64,000 bases of DNA from Petrimonas sp. (GTDB lineage Bacteria > Bacteroidota > Bacteroidia > Bacteroidales > Dysgonomonadaceae). Shown in pieces: positions 9,401 to 17,152 of this stretch; within the stretch, counting starts at the first letter, position 1, and every line of letters starts with the position of its first letter. The notes under the pieces are model-generated. The model did not search any database. It worked only from the letters and a program-made list of their open reading frames with translations, and was not told the origin of the DNA. Both the position numbers and the translations under genes were made by a program. The DNA lies in assembly GCA_012839475.1 (NCBI GenBank), contig DUNG01000016.1:124001-188000 (forward strand). The letters are read 5' to 3'.

Positions 9401-9700
9401 TCACGCGTAATGAAACCGCTTCAACGCTATTTTATCCCTGGCGAAGCTCGCGCGTTCTTCCTCCAAGTCGTACACGCGCTGTAGCCGCAGCCAGAAATCG
9501 GCTTTGCCACCGAACACGGCTTCAACGCGAAGCGCGATATTAGGCGTGATGCTGCCCCGCCTATTTAATATCTTGGATAACGTGAGCCTAGATACCTGCA
9601 ATAAGTCTGCCGCTTGTCCAACGGTGATTCCCGTTGGTTTTATAACATCTTCACGCAATATCTCTCCCGGGTGGACGTGTATATCTTTATGTTTAAGCAT
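9401..9700 (-). CDS. higA: HigA-family antitoxin (XRE helix-turn-helix)
   Basis: The 99-residue protein begins MLKHKDIHVHPGEILREDV and has the HigA HTH signature at residues about 25-60: GQAADLLQVSRLTLSKILN, then RRGSITPNIALRVEAVF. The tail GKADFWLRLQRVYDLEEERA is also typical of the family. It neutralises the HigB toxin encoded 12 bp upstream and is expected to repress the shared promoter. The toxin-first order is the usual higBA arrangement. Length is normal and the frame is intact. Confidence 0.93.
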   Translation of the reverse strand: MLKHKDIHVHPGEILREDVIKPTGITVGQAADLLQVSRLTLSKILNRRGSITPNIALRVEAVFGGKADFWLRLQRVYDLEEERASFARDKIALKRFHYA

Positions 9701-9712
9701 ATTGTTACGTTT

Positions 9713-10003
9713 TTAGTGGTAATCTATTAAATCTATATCGAAAGCATTTTTGCTCGCGTTATCGAATCTAAATATGATACGCCAATTCCCCATTACCGTT
9801 ATAGCCCAAAATCCTTTTAAATCGCCTTTTAATGGATGTGGCCGCAGAAACGGAAGGTCTCTCAAATCATCAGGCACTTGTTCTAACACGTCAATAATGG
9901 TTAATAAACGTTCGATTTTGGGTACCATCAACGGGGGTAACTTGCTTTTATCTCCCTTGACCCAAAGCAATTTCAACCCTTTATGTTTTATTGAACGTAT
10001 CAT
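9713..10003 (-). CDS. higB: HigB-family toxin (RelE-like mRNA interferase)
   Basis: This 96-residue basic protein belongs to the RelE/HigB fold: MIRSIKHKGLKLLWVKGD at the start, LPFLRPHPLKGDLKGFWAI in the middle, and the conserved strand pair GNWRIIFRFD near the C-terminus followed by IDLIDYH. HigB toxins cleave mRNA in the ribosome. It is followed by its antitoxin higA after 12 bp. It is divergent from mazEF, with 249 bp between the two modules. The protein is intact, with no sign of decay. Confidence 0.92.
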   Translation of the reverse strand: MIRSIKHKGLKLLWVKGDKSKLPPLMVPKIERLLTIIDVLEQVPDDLRDLPFLRPHPLKGDLKGFWAITVMGNWRIIFRFDNASKNAFDIDLIDYH

Positions 10004-10020
10004 TCTATTTTTAGATACCG

Positions 10021-10028
10021 CAAATATA
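10021..10028 (-). promoter_or_regulatory. -7 box for higBA
   Basis: The minus strand reads TATATTTG here, an exact TAnnTTTG match 17 bp before the higB start. A second identical octamer sits at 10091-10098 on the same strand. Either could drive higBA; the nearer one would leave a very short leader. Confidence 0.45.
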
Positions 10029-10190
10029 CGATATACATTTTGATTAACAAAGAAAAAACATGATATTTATACATTTATGCAATTTGAATGCAAATATACA
10101 TAAAATAGCGGGATTCGCGATTATTCCCCGCGTTCTTAACTTTATCCCGAATTTAGCCCCTCTTGTTTTAATGTTTGTTAACCTTGGAGT

Positions 10191-10241
10191 GTTTTAACAT
10201 TCATGGCTAATGCGTACATTTGTACACGAAAATGTTATAAC
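10191..10241 (+). promoter_or_regulatory. Probable mazEF promoter with overlapping operator palindromes
   Basis: TACATTTG at 10215-10222 is an exact -7 match 31 bp before mazE. It is embedded in a palindrome GTACA-tt-TGTAC (10214-10225). The whole is flanked by an imperfect inverted repeat, GTTTTAACATT (10191-10201) and AATGTTATAAC (10231-10241). This symmetry around a promoter is what an autorepressing MazE-MazF complex would bind. Binding is inferred. Confidence 0.55.
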
Positions 10242-10252
10242 ATGGGCGAGCA

Positions 10253-10513
10253 ATGAAAACATCTATCATTCAAATAGGGAACAGTAGGGGTATCATCATC
10301 CCAAGTAGGATATTGCGGAAATGTAAGTTGTCGCTAAAATCGGCTGTCGAGATCGGGTATGATGACGATGGGGTCATTACCATAAAACCGCTGCCCCGAC
10401 AAGGGTGGGCAGAGACCGCCCAACAGATGTCGCAGTCCAAAGACGATACGCTGTTGATGGGCGATCTGTTTAAGGATGAAAATGTAGACGGGTGGGCATG
10501 GGACGAGAAATAA
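10253..10513 (+). CDS. mazE: MazE-type antitoxin (AbrB/SpoVT fold)
   Basis: The 86-residue protein starts MKTSIIQIGNSRGIIIPSRI, the swapped-hairpin AbrB DNA-binding domain of MazE antitoxins. It continues with VEIGYDDDGVITIKP, and its C-terminal half is acidic (LFKDENVDGWAWDEK), which is the usual toxin-wrapping tail. It neutralises the MazF toxin, whose gene overlaps by 16 bp. Promoter and operator-like symmetry lie directly upstream. Confidence 0.93.
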   Translation: MKTSIIQIGNSRGIIIPSRILRKCKLSLKSAVEIGYDDDGVITIKPLPRQGWAETAQQMSQSKDDTLLMGDLFKDENVDGWAWDEK

Positions 10514-10824
10514 ACCAATACGACATCTTCTGGGTTTCATTAGACCCCACGATGGGCAGCGAGATCGCCAAAAAAAGGCCCGGCGTTGTAGTCAGCCCAA
10601 ACGAGCTGAACGAGCATCTACGAACGATCATCATCGCCCCGCTTACCTCAACGATAAAAAATTACCCTTTCCGGGTTAACTGTGCCGTGGGTGGCAAACA
10701 GGGGAGCATCGCCCTTGACCAAATTAGAACAATTGATAAGGCACGGATCAGCACTTACATGGGACACCTGAGACCGTCAGAAATTGAATCGGTCAAGTCG
10801 GTGCTTATGGAGATGTTTAGCTGA
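10498..10824 (+). CDS. mazF: MazF-type endoribonuclease toxin
   Basis: MazF toxins cut single-stranded mRNA at short sequence motifs. The 108 residues show the PemK/MazF barrel: REINQYDIFWVSLDPTMGSE, then KKRPGVVVSPNELNEHLRTI, IIAPLTSTIK, and GKQGSIALDQIRTIDKAR with its conserved Asp-Gln-Arg. I start at ATG 10498; a GTG two codons earlier is possible. The start lies inside mazE, a 16-bp overlap that implies translational coupling. Intact and of normal length. Confidence 0.93.
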   Translation: MGREINQYDIFWVSLDPTMGSEIAKKRPGVVVSPNELNEHLRTIIIAPLTSTIKNYPFRVNCAVGGKQGSIALDQIRTIDKARISTYMGHLRPSEIESVKSVLMEMFS

Positions 10825-10853
10825 AACTTTTTACCTTTTCTAACCACGTGACT

Positions 10854-12410
10854 ATGGACAGACGAAAATTCATTAGGACGGGTAGCCTGGCATTAGCCGG
10901 AACGGTTACCGTGCCAACACTGGCCTCGGCCCTGCCCGGGACGAAAGGCGAAGCGGCTACTTTGGTAGTGCCGCCCACCGGCTCAAAAGGGGGCGTGGCG
11001 GCCGCCATGGAGCACTTCGGGGTGACCGACGCCGATATCCGGAAAACGATGACCGCGGCGCTCGAGAAGGGGGGTGACTACGCCGACCTCTTCTTCGAAC
11101 ACACCTTCAGCAACAGCGTGGCGCTGCAAGATGGCGCGGTGAACCGAAGCCAATCGAACATCGACTTCGGGATGGGGGTGCGGGTACTCAAGGGCGACCA
11201 AACAGGTTACGCGTACATCGAGAACGTGACGCTCAACGAGATGGTGAACGCGGCGCGCACGGCGGCACGGATCGCCGAGGGGGGCACCACGGTCAGCCCG
11301 GTGGCGCTAACCGAGAAGCGGCTGAAAAGCAACTACTACCCCGTGACAACGCCGTGGGAAGAGGTGGTGCTGAAAGAGAAGACACCCTACCTGCAAAGGC
11401 TGAACGACCGGATCTTCGCGCTCGACAAGCGGGTGCAAAAGGTGTCGGCATCGCTGAACGACAGCACGTCGCACGTGCTGTTCTGCAACTCCGAGGGGGT
11501 GAGCTACTACGACTACCGCCCCATGGTGACGCTGAACGCGGTCTGCATCATGGAGGAGAACGGGAGGTTCGAGAACGGCCACGCCGGGAGAGCTTACCGG
11601 CAAGGGTTCGAGTTCCTAACGCGGGACGTGGTGGAACTCATCGCCCGGGAGGCGGTAGAGCGGACCTCCATCCTGTTCCGGGCAATCAAGCCCAAGGGGG
11701 GTGAGATGCCGGTAGTGATGGGCGCGGGGGGCTCGGGGATACTGCTGCACGAGGCGATTGGCCACGCGTTCGAGGCCGACTTTAACCGGAAGAACATCTC
11801 CATCTTCTCCGACCAGCTGAACAAGAAAATTTGTAACGAGCATATCAACGTGGTAGACGACGCCACCATCCCCTTTAACCGGGGGTCGGTGAACGTGGAC
11901 GATGACGGTACGCCGGGGCAGAAAACCTATATCGTCAGGGAGGGGGTGCTCACCAGCTTCCTGCACGACCGGGTGAGCGCGCAACACTACGGGATCCCCT
12001 CCACCGGGAACGGCCGGCGCGAATCGTTCCGCCACATGCCCATGCCGCGCATGCGGGCTACCTACATGGAGGCGGGCAACGTGAAGGAGGCAGAGATCAT
12101 CGAAACGGTCAAGAACGGCATCTTCGTGGACACCTTCACCAACGGGCAGGTGCAGATAGGGGCGGGCGACTTCACCTTCTTCGTGAAGTCGGGCTACCTC
12201 ATCGAGAACGGGAAGCTCACCCGACCCATCAAAGACGTGAACATCATCGGGAACGGGCCCAAGGCGCTGGCAGATATCACCATGGTAGCCGATAACGACG
12301 CGATTGACAACACGAGCTGGACCTGCGGCAAGAACGGACAGTCCTGCCCGGTGACCTGCGGGATGCCCTCGGCGCTGGTGAGCAAACTGACCGTGGGCGG
12401 GGAGAGTTAA
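10854..12410 (+). CDS. tldD: TldD-family metalloprotease with twin-arginine-like leader
   Basis: TldD and TldE form a zinc peptidase that opens extended peptides in a narrow central chamber. This 518-residue protein has the family core, including the metal-binding helix LLHEAIGHAFEAD (HExxxH) near residue 300 and the C-terminal GGES end. It carries an extra N-terminus, MDRRKFIRTGSLALAGTV followed by ALPG, that looks like a twin-arginine signal. Most TldD proteins are cytoplasmic, so export is notable if real. The start ATG 10854 is chosen because it begins the leader; the frame opens two codons earlier. The tldE gene follows 36 bp downstream, consistent with a two-gene operon. Confidence 0.92.
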   Translation: MDRRKFIRTGSLALAGTVTVPTLASALPGTKGEAATLVVPPTGSKGGVAAAMEHFGVTDADIRKTMTAALEKGGDYADLFFEHTFSNSVALQDGAVNRSQSNIDFGMGVRVLKGDQTGYAYIENVTLNEMVNAARTAARIAEGGTTVSPVALTEKRLKSNYYPVTTPWEEVVLKEKTPYLQRLNDRIFALDKRVQKVSASLNDSTSHVLFCNSEGVSYYDYRPMVTLNAVCIMEENGRFENGHAGRAYRQGFEFLTRDVVELIAREAVERTSILFRAIKPKGGEMPVVMGAGGSGILLHEAIGHAFEADFNRKNISIFSDQLNKKICNEHINVVDDATIPFNRGSVNVDDDGTPGQKTYIVREGVLTSFLHDRVSAQHYGIPSTGNGRRESFRHMPMPRMRATYMEAGNVKEAEIIETVKNGIFVDTFTNGQVQIGAGDFTFFVKSGYLIENGKLTRPIKDVNIIGNGPKALADITMVADNDAIDNTSWTCGKNGQSCPVTCGMPSALVSKLTVGGES

Positions 12411-12446
12411 CGTGGATGGAGAGTATGGAACAAACGAAACGAAACA

Positions 12447-13766
12447 ATGATAGCAAACGAATATAAAGAACTGGCCCGATGGGCGATGGGGCAGGCACTG
12501 AAAAACGGGTGCCAAGCGGCCAAGGTGTCGCTCAACCAGGGCTCAAGCTCGTCGTTCGAGCTGCGCGACGCCAAGATGGACACGCTGCAACAGTCGGCGC
12601 AAAGCAGGATGAGCCTCTTCCTCTACGTGGATGGCCGCTACGGGACCTACTCCACCAACCGGCTGGATAAGGGGGAACTGGAGCGGTTCATCGCGAACGG
12701 AATCGAGTCCACCCGCTTCCTGGCGAAAGACGAGGCGCGGGTATTGCCGGACGAGGCACGCTACTACAAGGGGGGCAAGCCCGACCTGCAGCTGCTGGAC
12801 CCGAACCTGAGCGCCTTGAGCCCCGACGAGAAGGTGGCCATGGCACGGGCCGTGGCCGAAGAGGCGATGGGGAAAGACCCGCGGATCATCTCGGTGGAGT
12901 CGTCGTACGGCGATGGCGATAGCTTCAGCTACCTGATCACCAGCAACGGGTTCGAGGGCGAAACGGCCGGCTCGTCGTGCTCGCTCGCGGCCAGCGTGGC
13001 CGTGAGGGGCGAAGGGGAGGCACGGCCCTCCTCCTACTGGTACGAATCGTCGATCCACCTCGATGGGCTAATCCGCGAGGGGATCGGGACAAAGGCGCTG
13101 GAGCGCACCCTGCAGAAGATCGGGCAACGGAAAACCAAGTCGGGAAAGTACACCATGGTGGTAGACCCGATGAACTCGGCGCGGCTGCTACGACCCCTGC
13201 TGAACGCCATCACCGGTTCGGCCCTGCAGCAGAAGAACTCGTTCCTGCTGGACAGGCTGGGGCAGAAGGTGGGGAGCGACAAGCTCACGCTGGTAGACGA
13301 GCCGCACCTGATGGGCGCGCCGGGCGCCCGCTACTTCGATGGCGAAGGGGTGGCTACCGAGCGCCGGGTGGTGTTCGAGCAAGGGGTGCTGAAAACCTAC
13401 TACATCGACACCTACAACGCGAAGAAGATGGACACCGAGCCTACCATCTCGGGACCATCGGTACTGCTGCTGAAAACCGGGGGGAAAGACCTTAACGGGC
13501 TGGTGGCAAACCTGGAGCACGGCATCCTCGTTACCGGCTTCAACGGCGGGAACTGCAACAGCTCAACCGGCGACTTCTCGTACGGGATAGAGGGATTCCT
13601 CGTGGAGAACGGCGCGCTCACCACGCCACTCGCCGAGATGAACGTCACCGGCAACATGATCGACCTCTGGAACGGGCTCGCCGAAACGGGGAACGACCCG
13701 CGGCTCGACTCGTCGCTCCGCGTCCCCTCCCTCCTCTTCGAGGGGGTTGACTTTAGCGGGCTGTAA
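12447..13766 (+). CDS. tldE: TldE/PmbA-family partner of TldD
   Basis: This 439-residue protein has the PmbA/TldE layout: an N-terminal domain (QAAKVSLNQGSSSSFELRD), a middle barrel-like region, and a C-terminal domain with GFNGGNCNSSTGDFSYGIEGF and a final NDPRLDSSLRVPSLLFEGV. The metal-binding HExxxH of TldD is absent, as expected for the non-catalytic subunit. No export signal is visible at its N-terminus (MIANEYKELARWAMGQAL), unlike its partner. It lies 36 bp after tldD and 34 bp before the AlaX-like gene, probably one transcript. Confidence 0.93.
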   Translation: MIANEYKELARWAMGQALKNGCQAAKVSLNQGSSSSFELRDAKMDTLQQSAQSRMSLFLYVDGRYGTYSTNRLDKGELERFIANGIESTRFLAKDEARVLPDEARYYKGGKPDLQLLDPNLSALSPDEKVAMARAVAEEAMGKDPRIISVESSYGDGDSFSYLITSNGFEGETAGSSCSLAASVAVRGEGEARPSSYWYESSIHLDGLIREGIGTKALERTLQKIGQRKTKSGKYTMVVDPMNSARLLRPLLNAITGSALQQKNSFLLDRLGQKVGSDKLTLVDEPHLMGAPGARYFDGEGVATERRVVFEQGVLKTYYIDTYNAKKMDTEPTISGPSVLLLKTGGKDLNGLVANLEHGILVTGFNGGNCNSSTGDFSYGIEGFLVENGALTTPLAEMNVTGNMIDLWNGLAETGNDPRLDSSLRVPSLLFEGVDFSGL

Positions 13767-13800
13767 CGGCACGAACAGAGAATAAAAGGCTTATAACCGC

Positions 13801-14268
13801 ATGAACGAATCGTCAGACAAGTTTTCAGATGAAAGGCTGGCCCCGATGCACACGGCAGAGCATATCCTGAACCAAACCATGGTGAGGATGTTTGGCTGCC
13901 CCCGCTCGAAGAACACCCACGTGGAGCGTAAGAAGAGCAAGTGCGACTACCTGCTACAAGAGCCGCCCACCGCCGAGCAGATCGCTGAAATCGAGGAGCG
14001 GGTGAACCGGGTGATCGCCCAAAACTTACCGGTTACGGTCTCCTTCATGACCAAAGAGGAGGCAAGGGGAAAGATAGACCTCTCCAAACTACCCCCCGAG
14101 GTGGCCGAGCCGTTACGGGTTGTCCACGTGGGCGACTACGATGCATGCGCCTGCGTGGGGACGCACGTTGAAAACAGCGGGGAGATAGGTCGTTTCACCA
14201 TCAGTAGCAGCAGCTATGCCAACGGCATTTGGAGGGTGAGGTTCAAGGTTCCATACACTGAAACATAA
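13801..14268 (+). CDS. Free-standing tRNA-editing domain protein (AlaX/ThrRS-AlaRS second additional domain)
   Basis: The 155-residue protein consists of the editing domain found in alanyl- and threonyl-tRNA synthetases without any synthetase core. The two metal-site motifs are both present: HTAEH at residues 17-21 (HxxxH) and CVGTH near residue 118 (CxxxH), the latter inside ACACVGTHVENSGEIGRF. Such proteins hydrolyse mischarged aminoacyl-tRNA in trans. The substrate (Ser-tRNA-Ala or another) cannot be told from sequence. It sits in line with tldD/tldE, 34 bp downstream of tldE. The 3' end runs into an A-rich TAAAAA repeat. Confidence 0.85.
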   Translation: MNESSDKFSDERLAPMHTAEHILNQTMVRMFGCPRSKNTHVERKKSKCDYLLQEPPTAEQIAEIEERVNRVIAQNLPVTVSFMTKEEARGKIDLSKLPPEVAEPLRVVHVGDYDACACVGTHVENSGEIGRFTISSSSYANGIWRVRFKVPYTET

Positions 14269-14303
14269 AAATAAAAATAAAAATAAAATAACTTAACTTT
14301 CGC

Positions 14304-15170
14304 ATGAAAAAAGTAACGCACCTTATGGTAATCGCCCTGCTTTTAACGACATACAGCGGGCATCTGGCCGCTCAGTACACTCAGCAAGCGTTCGAAGTGG
14401 ACCTTTGGCCTAACGGTCTCCCCAACACGAACGGGGTAGACCACCTGCCTTACGACGATGAAACGCGTAACTACAAGCCCGGCTTGCGGGTCTTCCTCCC
14501 GGCGGAAGAGGTGGCCACCGGCCGTGCCGTGATAGCCTGCCCGGGTGGCGGGTATCACGGGCTGGCTTATGACCATGAAGGGTATGATTGGGCACCCTTT
14601 TTCAACAAGCTGGGGATAGCCTACGCGGTGCTTAAGTACCGCATGCCCCGGGGCAACCGGGAGGTGCCGTTCTCCGACGCCGAGGAGGCATTCCGGGTGG
14701 TTAAAGAGAACGCGGCAGCGTGGCGTATCAACCCCGATGATGTAGGGATAATGGGGTCATCCGCCGGCGGTCACCTGGCGGCTACCGTCGCCACGCGTAG
14801 TAAACCGGAGCTGCGACCGGCATTCCAACTCCTCTTTTACCCGGTGATAACGATGGACGAGACCTTCACGCATATGGGGTCGCGCCATAACCTCCTGGGT
14901 GAAGAGGTATCCCCCGAACTGGAGGCTCTATACTCGAACGAGAAACAGGTTACCACTACTACACCAAGGGCATTGATCCTCTTTTCGGATGATGATGGCG
15001 GCGTGCCCCCCATTAACGGGGTATATTACTACCTGGCCCTGAAGAGACAGGCCGTCCCCGCCTCGCTCTACATCTACCCCTCGGGCGGCCACGGCTGGGG
15101 GTACCGGGAAGATTTCAAGTACCATAAAGAGCTGCTGCAAAACATCGAAGGCTGGTTAACGAGTTTCTAA
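14304..15170 (+). CDS. Secreted alpha/beta-hydrolase (esterase/acetyl xylan esterase type)
   Basis: A signal peptide (MKKVTHLMVIALLLTTYSGH, cleavage near LAAQ) leads a 288-residue hydrolase. The oxyanion loop CPGGGYHGLAYDHEG, the nucleophile elbow GSSAGG (Ser at about residue 153), the Asp in LFSDDDGGVPP and the His in PSGGHGWGY make a complete catalytic triad. The family includes carbohydrate esterases that remove acetyl groups from xylan and related polysaccharides. It sits 36 bp after the AlaX-like gene but is probably separately controlled. The substrate is not known; periplasmic carbohydrate deacetylation is the best guess. Confidence 0.85.
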   Translation: MKKVTHLMVIALLLTTYSGHLAAQYTQQAFEVDLWPNGLPNTNGVDHLPYDDETRNYKPGLRVFLPAEEVATGRAVIACPGGGYHGLAYDHEGYDWAPFFNKLGIAYAVLKYRMPRGNREVPFSDAEEAFRVVKENAAAWRINPDDVGIMGSSAGGHLAATVATRSKPELRPAFQLLFYPVITMDETFTHMGSRHNLLGEEVSPELEALYSNEKQVTTTTPRALILFSDDDGGVPPINGVYYYLALKRQAVPASLYIYPSGGHGWGYREDFKYHKELLQNIEGWLTSF

Positions 15171-15373
15171 ACTCCCCCTTTTAGTACCCTCCTCCTTTCA
15201 GTACACTCCACCACTTTTCGCGACTACATGAGCAGCGGATAGTCGTTTATCTTAGGAAAATGTGTGTATTTGCACGTAAATGGTTGGAAAAATGTGTTCA
15301 CGTGCCATTTTTTCGAACATTGATTGGCTAAAGCGGATCATTGGAAACCTGGAATGAGTACAAATAAATTTCG

Positions 15374-15381
15374 TATCTTTG
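15374..15381 (+). promoter_or_regulatory. -7 box for the SulP transporter gene
   Basis: TATCTTTG, an exact TAnnTTTG match, lies 50 bp before the start codon. The region between the esterase stop and this site (about 200 bp) shows no ORF. Confidence 0.6.
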
Positions 15382-15430
15382 CCCGGTTTTGTTTTAGGTG
15401 TCATGAAACCAACATGTGTAAAATAATCGT

Positions 15431-17152
15431 ATGAAAATAAAAATACCTCAAGATTTTCAACCGGAGCTGTTTAAATCCCTCAAGACGTACAACAAGGAGA
15501 AGTTCATGGCCGACCTGATGGCCGGGCTTATCGTGGGTATCGTGGCGTTGCCGCTGGCCATCGCCTTCGGGATCGCTTCGGGTGTCACCCCGGAGAAGGG
15601 GATCTATACCGCCATCATCGCCGGCTTCATCATCTCCTTCCTGGGAGGAAGCACGGTACAGATCGGTGGACCCACCGGCGCGTTTATCGTGATCGTCTAC
15701 GGTATCGTGGAGCAGTACGGCGTGCAGGGGCTCGCCATCGCCACGGTGCTGGCTGGCATGATGCTGCTGCTGATGGGCTTCATGAAGCTGGGCGCGATCA
15801 TCAAGTTCATCCCCTACCCCATCGTGGTGGGCTTCACGAGCGGTATCGCGTTGACCATCTTCTCCACCCAGATCAAAGACTTCTTCGGCCTCACCACCCC
15901 GCCCCTCCCCTCGGGCTTCATCGAGAAGTGGGGGGTTTACTTCGAGCATTTCACCACCATCAACTGGTGGGCGGCGCTGATCGCCCTGTTGAGCGTGGTC
16001 ATCATCGTGCTCACGCCAAAGCTCTCCCGGAAGATACCCGGGTCGCTGGTGGCCCTGGTGGTGATCACCGCCGTGGCCTACCTGCTCAAGGAGTACGCCG
16101 GCATCACGAGCATCGAGACCATTGGCGACCGATTTACCATCAACAGCGAGCTGCCCGAGATAGAGCAGATACCCATCAGCCTGGAGAGCATCCGCGTACT
16201 CTTCCCGGCGGCCTTCACCATCGCCATGCTGGGTGCCATCGAGTCGCTCCTGTCGGCCACGGTAGCCGACGGGGTCACCGGCAAGAGGCACAACTCCAAC
16301 ATGGAGCTGGTGGCGCAGGGGGTGGCCAACATCGTGACCCCATTCTTCGGGGGCATCCCGGCCACGGGGGCGATCGCGCGCACCATGACCAATATCAACA
16401 ACGGGGGCAGAACCCCGGTAGCGGGTATCGTGCACGCGCTGGTGCTCCTGCTGGTCGTCCTCTTCCTGGGCGACCTCACCCGCCACATCCCCATGGCCTG
16501 CCTGGCCGGCGTGCTGGTGGTGGTGGCCTACAACATGAGCGAGTGGCGCATATTCGTCTCGCTCGTGAAGCAGTCCAAGGCCACCCGCGCCGTGCTGCTG
16601 ACCACCTTCCTCCTCACCGTGATCTTCGACCTCACCATCGCGATCGGGGTGGGATTGCTGCTCGCCGTCTTCTCGTTCCTCAAGCGGATGAACGAGGCCA
16701 CGCAGGTATCCCGCACCACGGGCAGCATCAACATGAGCAAGGAGATGGAGTCGACCTCGGGTGAATTCAGGGAGGAGATCCTGCACCTGCCCAACGGCGT
16801 GGAGGTGTACGAGATCGAGGGTCCCTTCTTCTTCGGGGTAGCCAACAAGTTCGATGAGGTGATGCGCGATATCCACGGGAAGTCGCATATACGCATTATC
16901 CGGATGCGCAAGGTGCCGTTTATCGACTCGACGGGCCTGAACAACCTCGAAACGCTCTGCCGCAACTCGATAAAAGAGAAGAAACAGGTGATCCTGTCGG
17001 GGGTAAACAGCGATGTGCGAGAGAAAATCGAACAGTCGGCCATCCCCGGTATCATAGGGCAGGAAAATATTTGCGACAACATCCACCTGGCAGTGGAACG
17101 GGCGGTGCAGATCGATAACGAGCTAAAAGAAAAACAGCAGGAACATGCCTAA
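15431..17152 (+). CDS. SulP-family inorganic anion transporter with STAS domain
   Basis: The 573-residue membrane protein begins with a cytoplasmic stretch (MKIKIPQDFQPELFKSLKTY). The SLC26/SulP transmembrane core follows (about residues 25-410), including GIVALPLAIAFGIASGV, GGPTGAFIVIVYGI, and FGGIPATGAIARTMTNI. A C-terminal STAS domain spans about 440-560 (VEVYEIEGPFFFGVANKF, MRKVPFIDSTGLNNLE). SulP proteins move sulfate, bicarbonate, chloride or dicarboxylates; the substrate is not decidable here. It has its own -7 box. Its end overlaps the ygiQ start by 8 bp. Confidence 0.93.
   Translation: MKIKIPQDFQPELFKSLKTYNKEKFMADLMAGLIVGIVALPLAIAFGIASGVTPEKGIYTAIIAGFIISFLGGSTVQIGGPTGAFIVIVYGIVEQYGVQGLAIATVLAGMMLLLMGFMKLGAIIKFIPYPIVVGFTSGIALTIFSTQIKDFFGLTTPPLPSGFIEKWGVYFEHFTTINWWAALIALLSVVIIVLTPKLSRKIPGSLVALVVITAVAYLLKEYAGITSIETIGDRFTINSELPEIEQIPISLESIRVLFPAAFTIAMLGAIESLLSATVADGVTGKRHNSNMELVAQGVANIVTPFFGGIPATGAIARTMTNINNGGRTPVAGIVHALVLLLVVLFLGDLTRHIPMACLAGVLVVVAYNMSEWRIFVSLVKQSKATRAVLLTTFLLTVIFDLTIAIGVGLLLAVFSFLKRMNEATQVSRTTGSINMSKEMESTSGEFREEILHLPNGVEVYEIEGPFFFGVANKFDEVMRDIHGKSHIRIIRMRKVPFIDSTGLNNLETLCRNSIKEKKQVILSGVNSDVREKIEQSAIPGIIGQENICDNIHLAVERAVQIDNELKEKQQEHA

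Noticed and set aside
14283-14301. TTAACTTTCGC just before the esterase ATG as a -7 box
   Set aside because: Transcription from it would start inside or after the ATG, which would remove the start codon; an A-rich leader is a better reading.
15401-17086. Long minus-strand ORF of 561 codons opposite the SulP gene
   Set aside because: Its protein is dominated by His, Asp, Glu, Arg and Gly, the pattern expected from the reverse of a GC-rich membrane protein gene; the plus-strand SulP match is decisive.
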